NCBI GenBank assembly: GCA_030067055.1 | Contig: JASJAL010000354.1 | Span: forward strand, 1 to 6,245 | DNA: 6,245 nt | Direction: 5' to 3' | DNA from: Kiloniellales bacterium | GTDB lineage: Bacteria; Pseudomonadota; Alphaproteobacteria; Kiloniellales; JAKSBE01 | Program-made: the position numbers and the translations under genes | The notes under the pieces: generated by a model | What the model saw: only the letters and a program-made list of their open reading frames with translations | What the model was told of the DNA's origin: nothing | Database searches by the model: none | Shown here: piece by piece, positions 1 to 6,245 of the stretch | Numbering within the stretch: position 1 is the stretch's first letter | How the letters are laid out: each line of letters opens with the position of its first letter

Positions 1-86
1 CGGCCACCGGACGGGAGAGCGTTTTCGAGAAGCTGCGCGAGCAGAACCCACGAGCTGCCCGCGACGGCGATCTTGACCCAGATTAA
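1..86 (+). CDS. Possible 3' end of an unidentified upstream gene (partial)
   Basis: The frame that starts at base 3 is open to a TAA at 84-86 and gives 27 residues ending in ARDGDLDPD. The composition (charged, with ESVFEKLREQN forming a plausible helix) looks like a normal hydrophilic protein C-terminus, and the stop lies 56 nt before the next gene on the same strand. Nothing in it identifies a family. One of the other two plus-strand frames is also open across this stretch, so the assignment rests only on residue composition and spacing. If real, this gene could be co-transcribed with the thioredoxin/DsbD-like gene downstream. Confidence 0.3.
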   Translation, partial: ATGRESVFEKLREQNPRAARDGDLDPD

Positions 87-101
87 GGGCAAGTCGGGGA
101 A

Positions 102-120
102 TCTGGTCTTTTCTGGTCTT
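102..120 (+). repeat. Tandem 10-bp direct repeat upstream of the thioredoxin/DsbD-like gene
   Basis: The 9-mer TCTGGTCTT occurs at 102-110 and again at 112-120, giving an exact 10-bp period, about one helical turn. It lies in the only intergenic stretch of the window and ends 11 nt before the ribosome binding site. It could be a regulator half-site pair or simple chance duplication; no known operator is recognised. Confidence 0.5.
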
Positions 121-131
121 CGGATGGTGCC

Positions 132-135
132 GAGG
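132..135 (+). promoter_or_regulatory. Ribosome binding site for the thioredoxin/DsbD-like gene
   Basis: GAGG lies 7 nt before the ATG at 143. This supports that start, as does the hydrophobic signal sequence beginning a few residues later. An upstream ATG at 124 is in a different frame. Confidence 0.6.
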
Positions 136-142
136 CCGCGCG

Positions 143-1441
143 ATGAGCCGTTCACGTTGCTTGCTGGTGATTGTTATGCTCCTCGCCCTGTCGCTGGGCG
201 CGACGGCGGGTCGTGCCTTCGAGGCTGGCGGAGGCTTGTGGCACAGCCGCGACGCCGAGGGCGGAGACCGGATCAAGCTCTACTTCTTCCACTCGGAGAC
301 CTGCCCGCACTGCGCGCGGGCCGAGCCCTTCATCCGCGACCTGGCGGAACGGCATCCCTGGGTCGAGGTCGACTCGCGCGAGGTGACGGGTTCTGCTGCG
401 AACCTCGAGTTCTTCGGGCTCCTCGCCGCCAGGGTTGGAGAGACCATCCGGGGCGTGCCCGCCTTCTTCGTCTGCGGAGAGATGATCGTCGGCTTCGACA
501 GCGCAGCGGGCATCGGCCGTGCGATCGAGGACCAGTTGGTCGACTGCCATACGCGCCTGGTGGCGGGCGCGTCCAGGCCAAGCGCCGAGCCGCCACCGGA
601 CGCGAGGGTGGAAGTCCCCTTGCTCGGCAGTCTGGACGCCGCGGTCCTGTCGCTGCCGATCCTGACCCTGGTGCTCGGCGGGCTGGATGCCTTCAACCCC
701 TGCGCCTTCTTCGTCCTGCTGTTCCTGCTGAGCCTTCTGGTCCACGCCCGGAGCCGCGCGCGCATGGCCCTGGTCGGCGGCGTCTTCGTCGTCTTCTCGG
801 GCCTGCTCTACTTCGTCTTCATGGCCGCCTGGCTGAACCTCTTCCTGGTGCTCGAAAGGGGCCGCCTGGTCGTGTTGGCCGCCGGGCTGATCGCCGTCGT
901 GCTGGGGCTGGTCAACGTCAAAGATTTCGTCAGCTTTCGGAAAGGCCCAACGCTCTCCATCCCTGAGCAAGCGAAGCCGGGGCTCTTCGCGCGGATGCGC
1001 GGCCTGATTTCGGCGGAGAGCCTGCCGGCGCTCCTGACCGGAACCATCGTGCTGGCCACGGCCGCCAACACCTACGAGCTGCTCTGCACCAGCGGCCTGC
1101 CGATGGTCTACACCCGGATCCTGACCCTGGCCCAGTTGCCGGTCACGACCTACTACCTCTATATCGCGGCCTACAACGTGATCTACATGATCCCGCTGAC
1201 CGCCATCGTGGTCGTGTTCACCGCGACCCTCGGCCGGCGCAAGCTGACCGAGGGCCAGGGCCGTGCGCTCAAGCTGCTGTCCGGCCTGATGATGCTGGGC
1301 CTGGGTCTGGTCCTCCTGGTCGCTCCCGCGCTGCTCGACAACCTCTTGACCTCGATCCTGCTCCTCGCCGCGGCACTCACGCTGACCTTCGCCGCCGTGG
1401 TCGCCGACCGCCTCCGGCAGCGACGTCACGCCGGCCCTTGA
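143..1441 (+). CDS. Exported thioredoxin-fold domain fused to a DsbD/CcdA-like membrane domain
   Basis: This 432-residue protein probably moves thiol electrons across the cytoplasmic membrane. Residues 1-25 look like a signal peptide: Arg3 and Arg5, a hydrophobic run from about 7 to 22, and a likely cleavage after AGRA. A thioredoxin/glutaredoxin-like domain follows (about 40-140) with the active site CPHC (Cys54, Cys57) and a cis-Pro type motif GVPAFF (Pro106); Cys111 and Cys135 are further thiols. A Pro-rich linker (about 145-160) leads to a membrane domain with about six or seven hydrophobic segments (roughly 167-200, 209-235, 242-258, 295-315, 337-362, 374-398, 401-421). NPC at 185-187 and Cys315 in YELLCTSG sit in two separate segments, as expected for the paired intramembrane cysteines of DsbD/CcdA. 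Unlike classical DsbD, the thioredoxin domain is N-terminal. It converges on the hydrogenase operon. The fold and redox role are well supported; substrate and partner are unknown. Confidence 0.88.
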   Translation: MSRSRCLLVIVMLLALSLGATAGRAFEAGGGLWHSRDAEGGDRIKLYFFHSETCPHCARAEPFIRDLAERHPWVEVDSREVTGSAANLEFFGLLAARVGETIRGVPAFFVCGEMIVGFDSAAGIGRAIEDQLVDCHTRLVAGASRPSAEPPPDARVEVPLLGSLDAAVLSLPILTLVLGGLDAFNPCAFFVLLFLLSLLVHARSRARMALVGGVFVVFSGLLYFVFMAAWLNLFLVLERGRLVVLAAGLIAVVLGLVNVKDFVSFRKGPTLSIPEQAKPGLFARMRGLISAESLPALLTGTIVLATAANTYELLCTSGLPMVYTRILTLAQLPVTTYYLYIAAYNVIYMIPLTAIVVVFTATLGRRKLTEGQGRALKLLSGLMMLGLGLVLLVAPALLDNLLTSILLLAAALTLTFAAVVADRLRQRRHAGP

Positions 1442-1935
1442 CGCATCGGGTCGAGACCGGCGAGGGCCGTGTCGTCGAAAGGGTCTTCGGCTCCGGCCAG
1501 CGCATCGATCAAACGCTCCGCGGCCGCGGCAACCGGCGGTGTCAATGTGTCGCCGAAGCCGAAGGCGGCACCGGTGACGCCGATGACGACCAGGCGTGCC
1601 GGCAGGCGCCCCAGGGTCCGGCCGAGTGCGATGGCCTCGGGCAATCCAAGCCGGTGGCTGGAGTGCACGAAGCCGGCCCGTGCGAAGGCCGGTTCGTCGA
1701 GATCCGTGAAGACGCGCAAACGTCCAGGCGCATCTTTGCCCGCGACGGCGTCGATGACGATGCAGGCGGGCCGGCGCTCCCAGATGTCCAGCAGGCCGCT
1801 GCCATCGCCTTCGTGCGCGACGGCCGGCAGACCGCGCTTCGTCAGGGCGCGGGCGACGTAGGGGCCGACGCCGTCGTCCTGGCGTTCGCTGTGGCCGACG
1901 CCGACGATGATCCCGCTGTCAGGCGCGCTCGACAT
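1426..1935 (-). CDS. [NiFe] hydrogenase maturation protease (HyaD/HybD/HycI family)
   Basis: This 169-residue protein is predicted to be the endopeptidase that removes the C-terminal tail of the large subunit after nickel insertion, in the cytoplasm. The N-terminal motif GVGHSERQDDGVG (residues 12-24) matches the family GxGNxxxxDDGxG pattern, with His15 where Asn is usual. The three nickel-sensing ligands known in E. coli HybD (Glu16, Asp62, His93) align by eye with Asp21, Asp62 (in VIDAV) and His94 (in SSHRLGL). Length is typical of the family. The ATG at 1935 lies inside the end of the large-subunit gene (17-nt overlap), and the weak upstream ribosome binding signal fits translational coupling. 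The gene is last in the operon. Its position suggests dedication to the adjacent large subunit, which is inference. Confidence 0.92.
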   Translation of the reverse strand: MSSAPDSGIIVGVGHSERQDDGVGPYVARALTKRGLPAVAHEGDGSGLLDIWERRPACIVIDAVAGKDAPGRLRVFTDLDEPAFARAGFVHSSHRLGLPEAIALGRTLGRLPARLVVIGVTGAAFGFGDTLTPPVAAAAERLIDALAGAEDPFDDTALAGLDPMRQGPA

Positions 1936-3214
1936 CCAGCTTCAGGAAATGGGTCGCGCAGGAGATGCAGGGATCGTAGTTGCGGATCGCCTGCTCGCAG
2001 CGCCACTGCAGGGCTTCGTCGTCGAGGTCGTGGAAGCGCTCGACCGTGCCGACCAGGTCGAGCTCGATCTGACGCTGATTTTGCGAGGTCGGCGGCACGA
2101 TGGTCGCGGCGACGATGGCGCCGTCCTCGGCGACTTCGTAGCGGTGATAGCAGATGCCGCGCGGCGCCTCGGTGATGCCGTGGCCGGTTCCGGCGCGCAG
2201 AGCCCCCTCGATGAAGCTGGGATCGGGCGGGCTGTAGGTGCGGGCCAGCCGCGCGGCCTCCCGGAAGGCGTAGATCACCTCGACTTGGCGGGCGAGCAGG
2301 CTCTTGAAGGGGTTGCGGCAGCCCGGCGCGAGCCCGGCCTTCTCGGCCAGCCCGAGGATGTCGGCCGGCAGGCGGTCGGCGTTGAGGTTGAAGCGCGCCA
2401 AGGGGCCGACGAGGTAGGGCTGGCCGTCGAGGGTCGCGCCCTGCAGGGCGTTGGAGTGCGGGACCTGGTGCTCCTCGAAGTGCTCGGGAAAGGCTTCCAC
2501 GCCGATGTCGAGGCCCGCCGAAGAGACGATTCGCCCCTCGGCGATCGGATAGTCGGACTCATGACGCATGGCGACGAAGAGATAGTCCATCTCGAGGTCG
2601 GGAAATTCGAAGCCCGAGAAAGCGTCGAGCGCGGCGATCGAGAGCGCCTCGCCGCGCTCCAGCTCGGGAATCAGCGCTCGCACGTCTTCGGCCGCGGGTG
2701 CGCGGTAGAAGCCGCCGACCCGGGTGTTCACCGGATGCACGCTGCGCCCGCCGATCACCTCCATCAGGCGGTTGCCGGTCTTCTTCGCGGCCAGGCCGTT
2801 CTCGACCAGGCCGCGGTCCGACTGGGCCAGCTCGATCGAGTCCTGCAGGCCGAGGAAGTCCGGCGCGTGGAGCAGGTGGGTGTGCAGGACGTGGCTCTGA
2901 ATCCATTCCCCGCAGTAGATCAGCCGGCGCAGATCGGAGATCGGCCCCGGGATCTGCCAGCCGAGCGCGTCCTCCATGGCCTTGCTCGCACCCATGATGT
3001 AGGCGATCGGGCAGATGCCGCAGATCCGCGAGGTGACGTCCGGAGCGTCCTGATAGGAGCGGCCGCGCAGCAGGCCTTCGAAGTAGCGCGGCGGTTCGAA
3101 GATGCTGAACTCCGAACGGACGACCTTGCCGCCCTCCAGCCGGACCTTGAAGCGCCCTTCGCCCTCGACCCGGGCGAGGGCCTCGACCTGAATGATGCGC
3201 GTGCTATCGCTCAT
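1919..3214 (-). CDS. hydA: [NiFe] hydrogenase large (alpha) subunit, group 3b / sulfhydrogenase type
   Basis: This is the catalytic subunit carrying the Ni-Fe(CN)2CO site, where H2 is split or made; it is cytosolic, with no signal sequence. The 431 residues match the size of group 3b alpha subunits. The N-terminal element ARVEGEG has the conserved Arg15 and Glu17. The L1 motif [10 protein letters not shown] supplies Cys65 and Cys68, and the L2 motif DPCISCATH near the C-terminus supplies Cys416 and Cys419. These four cysteines are the expected nickel/iron ligands. After His422, the usual cleavage point, nine residues remain (FLKLDVERA), predicted to be removed by the protease encoded next. 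The C-x2-C-x3 motif of L1 ends in Tyr72, where many other groups have His. It overlaps the small-subunit gene by 11 nt and the protease gene by 17 nt. Naming follows Pyrococcus furiosus hydBGDA; hyhL/shyA are alternatives. Confidence 0.96.
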   Translation of the reverse strand: MSDSTRIIQVEALARVEGEGRFKVRLEGGKVVRSEFSIFEPPRYFEGLLRGRSYQDAPDVTSRICGICPIAYIMGASKAMEDALGWQIPGPISDLRRLIYCGEWIQSHVLHTHLLHAPDFLGLQDSIELAQSDRGLVENGLAAKKTGNRLMEVIGGRSVHPVNTRVGGFYRAPAAEDVRALIPELERGEALSIAALDAFSGFEFPDLEMDYLFVAMRHESDYPIAEGRIVSSAGLDIGVEAFPEHFEEHQVPHSNALQGATLDGQPYLVGPLARFNLNADRLPADILGLAEKAGLAPGCRNPFKSLLARQVEVIYAFREAARLARTYSPPDPSFIEGALRAGTGHGITEAPRGICYHRYEVAEDGAIVAATIVPPTSQNQRQIELDLVGTVERFHDLDDEALQWRCEQAIRNYDPCISCATHFLKLDVERA

Positions 3215-3971
3215 GACGGCGTCGCTCCCTGGCGAAGTCGGGGGCGCCGGCGGTGAAGCCGCCGAAAAGGTCCCGGATCGTCCGTTGGTCGGCGCCGAGC
3301 GCAGCCAGTTCCGCCGCCAGCGCCGTGGTGTTGGCGCCCTCCTTGGGGCCGAAGCAACCGTAGCAGCCGCGGCCGACCTTGGGACAGAGATTGCCGCAGC
3401 CGCCCTGGGTGACCGGCCCCAGGCAGGGAATGCCCTTAGTGACCATGACGCAAGCGGTGCCCGCCAGCTTGCACTCGGCGCATTGGCTGTGGTCCGGAAT
3501 CGTCGGCTTGCGGCCCTTGAGCAAGGCGGAGATCACCTCAAGGAGCTGGCCCTTGTCGATCGGGCAGCCGCGTAGCTCGTAGTCGACCTTGACGTGGTCG
3601 GCGATCGGCGTCGAGGTCGCCAGCGCGTCGATGAACTGCGGGCTTGGGTAGACAGAGGCCCTGAGCGCGTCATGGTCGAGACTGTTGCGCAGCGCCTGGA
3701 TCCCACCCGCCGTCGCACAGGCGCCGATGGTGATCAGGAGCTTGCTGTCGCGGCGGATTTCCTGGATGCGCTCGACCTCGTGGGCGGTCGAGACCGAGCC
3801 CTCGACCAGCGATATGTCGTAGGGCCCTGCTTTGGTGGTGCGCGTGGCCTCCAGGAAGTAGGCGATCTCCACGGCCTCGGCGAGGTCGAGCAACTCGTCC
3901 TCGCAGTCCAGCAAGGTGAGCTGGCAGCCGTCGCAGCTCGAGAATTTCCAAACGGCCAGCTTGGGCTTCAT
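3204..3971 (-). CDS. hydD: [NiFe] hydrogenase small (delta) subunit with three predicted 4Fe-4S clusters
   Basis: This 255-residue protein is predicted to relay electrons between the NiFe site and the diaphorase part of the enzyme. Cys13 and Cys16 (CDGCQL), Cys85 (IGACA) and Cys136 (RGCPID) match the ligands of the proximal cluster next to the active site. Eight further cysteines (164, 167, 174, 183, 192, 196, 203, 206) are enough for a medial and a distal [4Fe-4S] cluster. There is no twin-arginine signal and no C-terminal membrane anchor, so the enzyme is soluble, unlike group 1 uptake hydrogenases. The ATG at 3971 is chosen because [16 protein letters not shown] is the normal family N-terminus and a good ribosome binding site precedes it. 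The frame stays open far upstream, but that part only shadows the gamma-subunit gene. The gap to the gamma gene is 2 nt. The C-terminus is strongly basic (RERRRHER). Confidence 0.95.
   Translation of the reverse strand: MKPKLAVWKFSSCDGCQLTLLDCEDELLDLAEAVEIAYFLEATRTTKAGPYDISLVEGSVSTAHEVERIQEIRRDSKLLITIGACATAGGIQALRNSLDHDALRASVYPSPQFIDALATSTPIADHVKVDYELRGCPIDKGQLLEVISALLKGRKPTIPDHSQCAECKLAGTACVMVTKGIPCLGPVTQGGCGNLCPKVGRGCYGCFGPKEGANTTALAAELAALGADQRTIRDLFGGFTAGAPDFARERRRHER
3225..3230 (-). promoter_or_regulatory. Ribosome binding site for the large-subunit gene
   Basis: On the minus strand AGGGAG lies 10 nt before the ATG at 3214, inside the last codons of the small-subunit gene. It supports that start and permits reinitiation across the 11-nt overlap. 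Confidence 0.5.
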
Positions 3972-3973
3972 CG

Positions 3974-4837
3974 CTAGAGCTCCCAGACCGTCATGAGATC
4001 GCGAACCGCCGGATAAGAAAAGACCGGTCCGTCGCGGCAGATCAGGTGCGGTCCCAGCTGGCAGTGCCCGCACCAGCCGATGCCGCACTTCATGTTGCGC
4101 TCCAGGGACAGATGGATGTCCTCCTGGGGCACGCCGGCGTCGGCCAGGCCCTGGGCGGCGAAGCGCATCATGATCTCCGGTCCGCAGACCATCGCCACCG
4201 TCTCGGCCGGATCGCGCAGCATCGCCGGCACCAGGTCGGTCACCACCCCGACCCGGCCCGTCCAGTCGCTGCCGGCCTGGTCGACCGTGATGCCGACGCG
4301 CAGGCCCGCCGTGGCCGACCAGCCGAGCAGCTGCTGCGGATAGAGCATCTGGTCGGGCGAACGGGTCCCGTAGACGATTTCGAGACTTTTCAGGCGTTCC
4401 CTGTTGGCCAGCGCCCAGTAGATGATCGGCCGCGTCGGTGCGAGCCCGAGGCCGCCGGCCACCACCATGAGATGCTTGCCCAGGGCGCGTTCGACCGGCC
4501 AGGCTGTGCCCAGCGGCCCGCGCACGCCGAGGCGATCTCCCGCCTCGAGGCCGCACAGGGCCCGGGAGACCGCGCCCACGCCGCGGATCGTCTGCACCAG
4601 AGTTTCGGGCGCTGCCGGGTCGCCGGAGATGCTGATCGCGATCTCGCCGACGCCGTGGACGTAGAGCATCGTGAACTGTCCCGGAGAAAAGCCGAGGGGC
4701 GGGCCGTCCAGGGGCGTCATCTCCAAGGTGGCGCAGTCTGCAAGTTCGGGCCGCCGGGCGCGGACTTCGAAGGGCTGCGGCAGCATCCCGCTTTCGACGG
4801 GCGTCATATCTTGGCCGACGGTCACGTCTGCCTTCAT
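3974..4837 (-). CDS. hydG: Hydrogenase gamma subunit: FAD/NAD(P)-binding, [2Fe-2S] oxidoreductase
   Basis: This 287-residue subunit is the predicted NAD(P)H-reacting end of the complex. Residues about 20-115 form a ferredoxin-reductase-like FAD domain, with PGQFTMLYV (52-60) and GEIAISISG (64-72) in the flavin-binding positions and VRGPLG (105-110) closing the domain. The nucleotide-binding domain follows, with [13 protein letters not shown] (125-137) and VCGPEIMM (217-224). A C-terminal C-x4-C-x2-C-x7-C set (Cys251, 256, 259, 267) matches the [2Fe-2S] site of PyrK/sulfhydrogenase-gamma proteins. The ATG at 4837 overlaps the TGA of the preceding gene as ATGA. Whether NADP or NAD is preferred cannot be read reliably here; group 3b enzymes usually use NADP. 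The next best explanation, a stand-alone dihydroorotate dehydrogenase electron-transfer subunit, is unlikely given the neighbours. Confidence 0.95.
   Translation of the reverse strand: MKADVTVGQDMTPVESGMLPQPFEVRARRPELADCATLEMTPLDGPPLGFSPGQFTMLYVHGVGEIAISISGDPAAPETLVQTIRGVGAVSRALCGLEAGDRLGVRGPLGTAWPVERALGKHLMVVAGGLGLAPTRPIIYWALANRERLKSLEIVYGTRSPDQMLYPQQLLGWSATAGLRVGITVDQAGSDWTGRVGVVTDLVPAMLRDPAETVAMVCGPEIMMRFAAQGLADAGVPQEDIHLSLERNMKCGIGWCGHCQLGPHLICRDGPVFSYPAVRDLMTVWEL
3980..3984 (-). promoter_or_regulatory. Ribosome binding site that fixes the small-subunit start
   Basis: On the minus strand GGGAG lies 8 nt before the ATG at 3971, embedded in the last codons of the gamma-subunit gene. It helps decide for this internal start in a frame that is open for another 369 codons upstream. 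Confidence 0.6.
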
Positions 4838-5328
4838 AGGGCTCGACCCACCTCGGCCGGTGGCGCGTAGAGGTCGAGCAGACGCAAGCGGGTGGTCTGA
4901 AGCCGCTGGGCGACGATCGGCAGGAAGCGCTGCATGACCTGGTAGCCCATCTTGGGATCGGCGTCGCACTTGCTGCGCAGGCAGTTGGCGTCGACGCCCG
5001 TGGCGCGGACGTCGCCGAGGGCCCGCGCATCGAAACGCCAGCGATAGGGCGGCAGGATCCAAGAGGCGCCGACGACATGTCCGGGATCCAGGGTCTGCAC
5101 CTTCAGCCGGCCGCGGCCGGGCATGCTCACCTCCAGGGCGACGTTGCCGGAGCGCAGCAGGTAGAAGGTGTTCGCGGGTTCTTCGGCCTTGAAGAGGTAG
5201 GCACCGTCGGCGAAATGCGCATTCGTCGCGCAGCCGCCGAGCAGGTCCGTGATCTCGTTGTCGAGCCCCGCGAAGAGAGGATGGGCGGCCAGGATCTCGG
5301 CCATCGACTGGATCTTGTTTTTAGCCAT
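4834..5328 (-). CDS. Cyclic-nucleotide-binding-fold protein without DNA-binding domain, inside the hydrogenase operon
   Basis: This 164-residue protein has the CRP/FNR effector-domain pattern. An N-terminal helix region ([13 protein letters not shown], 10-22) is followed by a beta-barrel with [13 protein letters not shown] (55-67) and [18 protein letters not shown] (80-97). A long C-terminal helix (about 125-155, [22 protein letters not shown]) resembles the dimerisation helix of CRP. The protein ends there, with no helix-turn-helix, so it is not a classical transcription factor. The usual phosphate-binding cassette (GE then R-T/S-A) is altered to GAS with Arg98-Phe99, so cAMP binding is doubtful. 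Cys33, Cys116 and Cys121 are present. It overlaps the beta gene by 1 nt (TGATG) and the gamma gene by 4 nt (ATGA), so it is probably made in step with the enzyme. It may be an accessory or regulatory subunit, which is inference. From memory, such genes occur beside group 3b hydrogenases in other bacteria. Confidence 0.85.
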   Translation of the reverse strand: MAKNKIQSMAEILAAHPLFAGLDNEITDLLGGCATNAHFADGAYLFKAEEPANTFYLLRSGNVALEVSMPGRGRLKVQTLDPGHVVGASWILPPYRWRFDARALGDVRATGVDANCLRSKCDADPKMGYQVMQRFLPIVAQRLQTTRLRLLDLYAPPAEVGRAL

Positions 5329-6245
5329 CAACTGTCCTCTCCGAGTTCGACTGAGGGCGGCCGCGCAGTTGCCAGCGTCGCCACCTCGGCCGTGATATCG
5401 ATCCCCACCGGGCACCATCCGATGCAGCGCCCGCAGCCGACGCAGCCGGAGCTGCCGAACTGGTCGTGCCAATGCGCCAGCTTGTGCGTGATCCACTGGC
5501 GGTAGCGCGAGGCCGTCTCGCTGCGCACGGCGCCGCCGTGCAGGTAGCTGAACTCCAGGGTGAAGCAGCTGTCCCAGCGGCGCCAGCGCTCCGCCTCCGC
5601 GCCATCCAGCGAAGAGCGGTCCTCGACCGTCCCGCAGAAGCAGGTCGGGCAGACCATGGTGCAGTTGGCGCAACTCAGGCAGCGCTCGGCCACGGCGGCC
5701 CAGTGCGGGTGATCGTAGCTGCGTTTCAGCAGCGCCTCCACGCCATCGCTCATCTGCCGCTGCTGTGCCTCCGCGCAGGCCCGCGAGCCCTCGCGCGCCG
5801 CCTTCAGATCGGCGTCGCTGGCCGGCTCTCCGGTCAGCTGATCCAGAATGTCTCGGCCCCGCGCGCTGCCCGCCGTGACCAGGAAGACGTGGCGTCCATC
5901 CTCGATCAACTCGTCGAGTGCCAGATCGAAGCCATCCTCCGCTCGCGGGCCGGTGTCCATGGAGGCGCAGAAGCAGGTGGCCGCTGGCCGCATGCAGTTC
6001 ACGGCGACGAGCAGCAAGGCCTCGCGTCTCTGGCGGAATCGCCCGTCGATGAAGGGGCCGCCTTCGAAGACCGTCGTCAGGGTCTCGAGCGCGGCCAGAT
6101 CGCAGGGTCGGACCCCGATCACCGCCGTGAGCGGCGCGTCGAGCGGCGCTTCTGCCGCCGCGAGGTCCAGGCCCGTCGAATACAACTTTTCCTGCGCCGG
6201 ATAGACCACCCGCTTCAGGCCCTGCATGGGCAGCGTGTGGTCGAA
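5328..6245 (-). CDS. hydB: Hydrogenase beta subunit, 4Fe-4S ferredoxin-like (5' end outside the window)
   Basis: This is the iron-sulfur electron-transfer subunit of group 3b hydrogenase, of the AsrA/HydB family. The reading frame runs off the window edge: six codons (FDHTLP) precede the first visible Met at 6227, and the family usually has further N-terminal residues, so that Met is not the true start. Counting from it, [10 protein letters not shown] (38-47) and the N-C-x6-C-F-C segment (Cys78, 85, 87) are family landmarks. Two ferredoxin clusters are predicted: C-x2-C-x2-C-x3-C at Cys183, 186, 189, 193, followed by a second CFC (196-198), and C-x2-C-x2-C-x3-C at Cys262, 265, 268, 272. It is soluble and predicted to link the small-subunit clusters with the gamma subunit. 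It is the first operon gene seen here; the promoter lies beyond the window. Confidence 0.94.
   Translation of the reverse strand, partial: FDHTLPMQGLKRVVYPAQEKLYSTGLDLAAAEAPLDAPLTAVIGVRPCDLAALETLTTVFEGGPFIDGRFRQRREALLLVAVNCMRPAATCFCASMDTGPRAEDGFDLALDELIEDGRHVFLVTAGSARGRDILDQLTGEPASDADLKAAREGSRACAEAQQRQMSDGVEALLKRSYDHPHWAAVAERCLSCANCTMVCPTCFCGTVEDRSSLDGAEAERWRRWDSCFTLEFSYLHGGAVRSETASRYRQWITHKLAHWHDQFGSSGCVGCGRCIGWCPVGIDITAEVATLATARPPSVELGEDS
5335..5340 (-). promoter_or_regulatory. Ribosome binding site for the cyclic-nucleotide-binding-fold gene
   Basis: On the minus strand AGAGGA, within the last codons of the beta-subunit gene, lies 6 nt before the ATG at 5328. It is the strongest such signal in the operon and supports real, efficient translation of this small gene. 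Confidence 0.65.

Noticed and set aside
73..104. TTGACC (73-78) and GAATCT (99-104) as a sigma-70-like promoter
   Set aside because: The spacer is 20 nt and the -10 element is poor, and part of it lies in a possible upstream coding end. Not enough to call a promoter.
73..966. 297-codon plus-strand frame overlapping the start of the membrane redox gene
   Set aside because: Arg/Pro/Gly-rich shadow in another frame, with no domain; it covers the real gene from 143 onward.
152..1429. 425-codon minus-strand open frame opposite the thioredoxin/DsbD-like gene
   Set aside because: The translation is a low-complexity Gln/Glu/Gly/Arg-rich string, typical of the antisense of a hydrophobic membrane protein. 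The plus strand has a signal peptide, CPHC and membrane segments.
1907..3256. Long 449-codon plus-strand open frame opposite the large-subunit gene
   Set aside because: It is antisense to a gene with clear L1 and L2 motifs; its product has no recognisable domain. Long antisense frames are expected in DNA with strong G/C third-position bias.
3972..5078. N-terminal extension of the small subunit by 369 codons in the same open frame
   Set aside because: The extension is an Arg/Pro-rich shadow of the gamma gene. [16 protein letters not shown] at 3971 is the standard family start and has a good ribosome binding site.
4834..5328. CRP/FNR-type transcriptional regulator
   Set aside because: The protein ends after the putative dimerisation helix, with no helix-turn-helix region; the next gene begins at once with its own FAD-domain sequence.
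3204..5330. NADH:ubiquinone oxidoreductase or HoxEFUYH-type (group 3d) hydrogenase
   Set aside because: The diaphorase part is a PyrK-like FAD/[2Fe-2S] gamma subunit plus an AsrA/HydB-like beta subunit, not HoxF/HoxU proteins with an FMN site. That points to group 3b.

Overview
The window is GC-rich, tightly packed bacterial DNA with strong G/C preference at third codon positions. This composition suggests a high-GC proteobacterium, possibly an alphaproteobacterium, but the sequence alone does not fix the taxon. Nearly every base is coding. I see no rRNA, tRNA, CRISPR array, insertion sequence or phage gene.

Minus strand (window end back to position 1426): a six-gene operon for a cytosolic, NAD(P)-linked [NiFe] hydrogenase of the group 3b / sulfhydrogenase type. 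In transcription order it encodes a 4Fe-4S beta subunit (hydB-like, 5' end cut off by the window edge), a short cyclic-nucleotide-binding-fold protein without a DNA-binding domain, the FAD/NAD(P)/[2Fe-2S] gamma subunit (hydG-like), the small Fe-S subunit (hydD-like), the [NiFe] large subunit (hydA-like) and the large-subunit maturation protease. Adjacent genes overlap by 1, 4, 11 and 17 nt, except for a 2-nt gap between gamma and small subunit, so translation is probably coupled throughout. The inferred electron path is H2 at the NiFe site (large), three clusters of the small subunit, the ferredoxin-like clusters of beta and the [2Fe-2S] cluster of gamma, then FAD and NAD(P)+. It is reversible in this enzyme class, and some members also reduce sulfur or polysulfide. 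The promoter lies beyond position 6245, and no hyp maturation genes are visible.

Plus strand (positions 1-1441): the probable last 27 codons of an unidentified upstream gene, a 56-nt gap with a 10-bp tandem repeat, then one gene for an exported thioredoxin-like domain fused to a DsbD/CcdA-like thiol-redox membrane domain. It converges on the hydrogenase operon and overlaps the protease gene tail to tail by 16 nt, leaving no room for an intergenic terminator.

The points most worth a second look are the CRP-fold protein embedded between two electron-transfer subunits, with a degenerate phosphate-binding cassette and no helix-turn-helix, and the adjacent membrane thiol-redox fusion protein.
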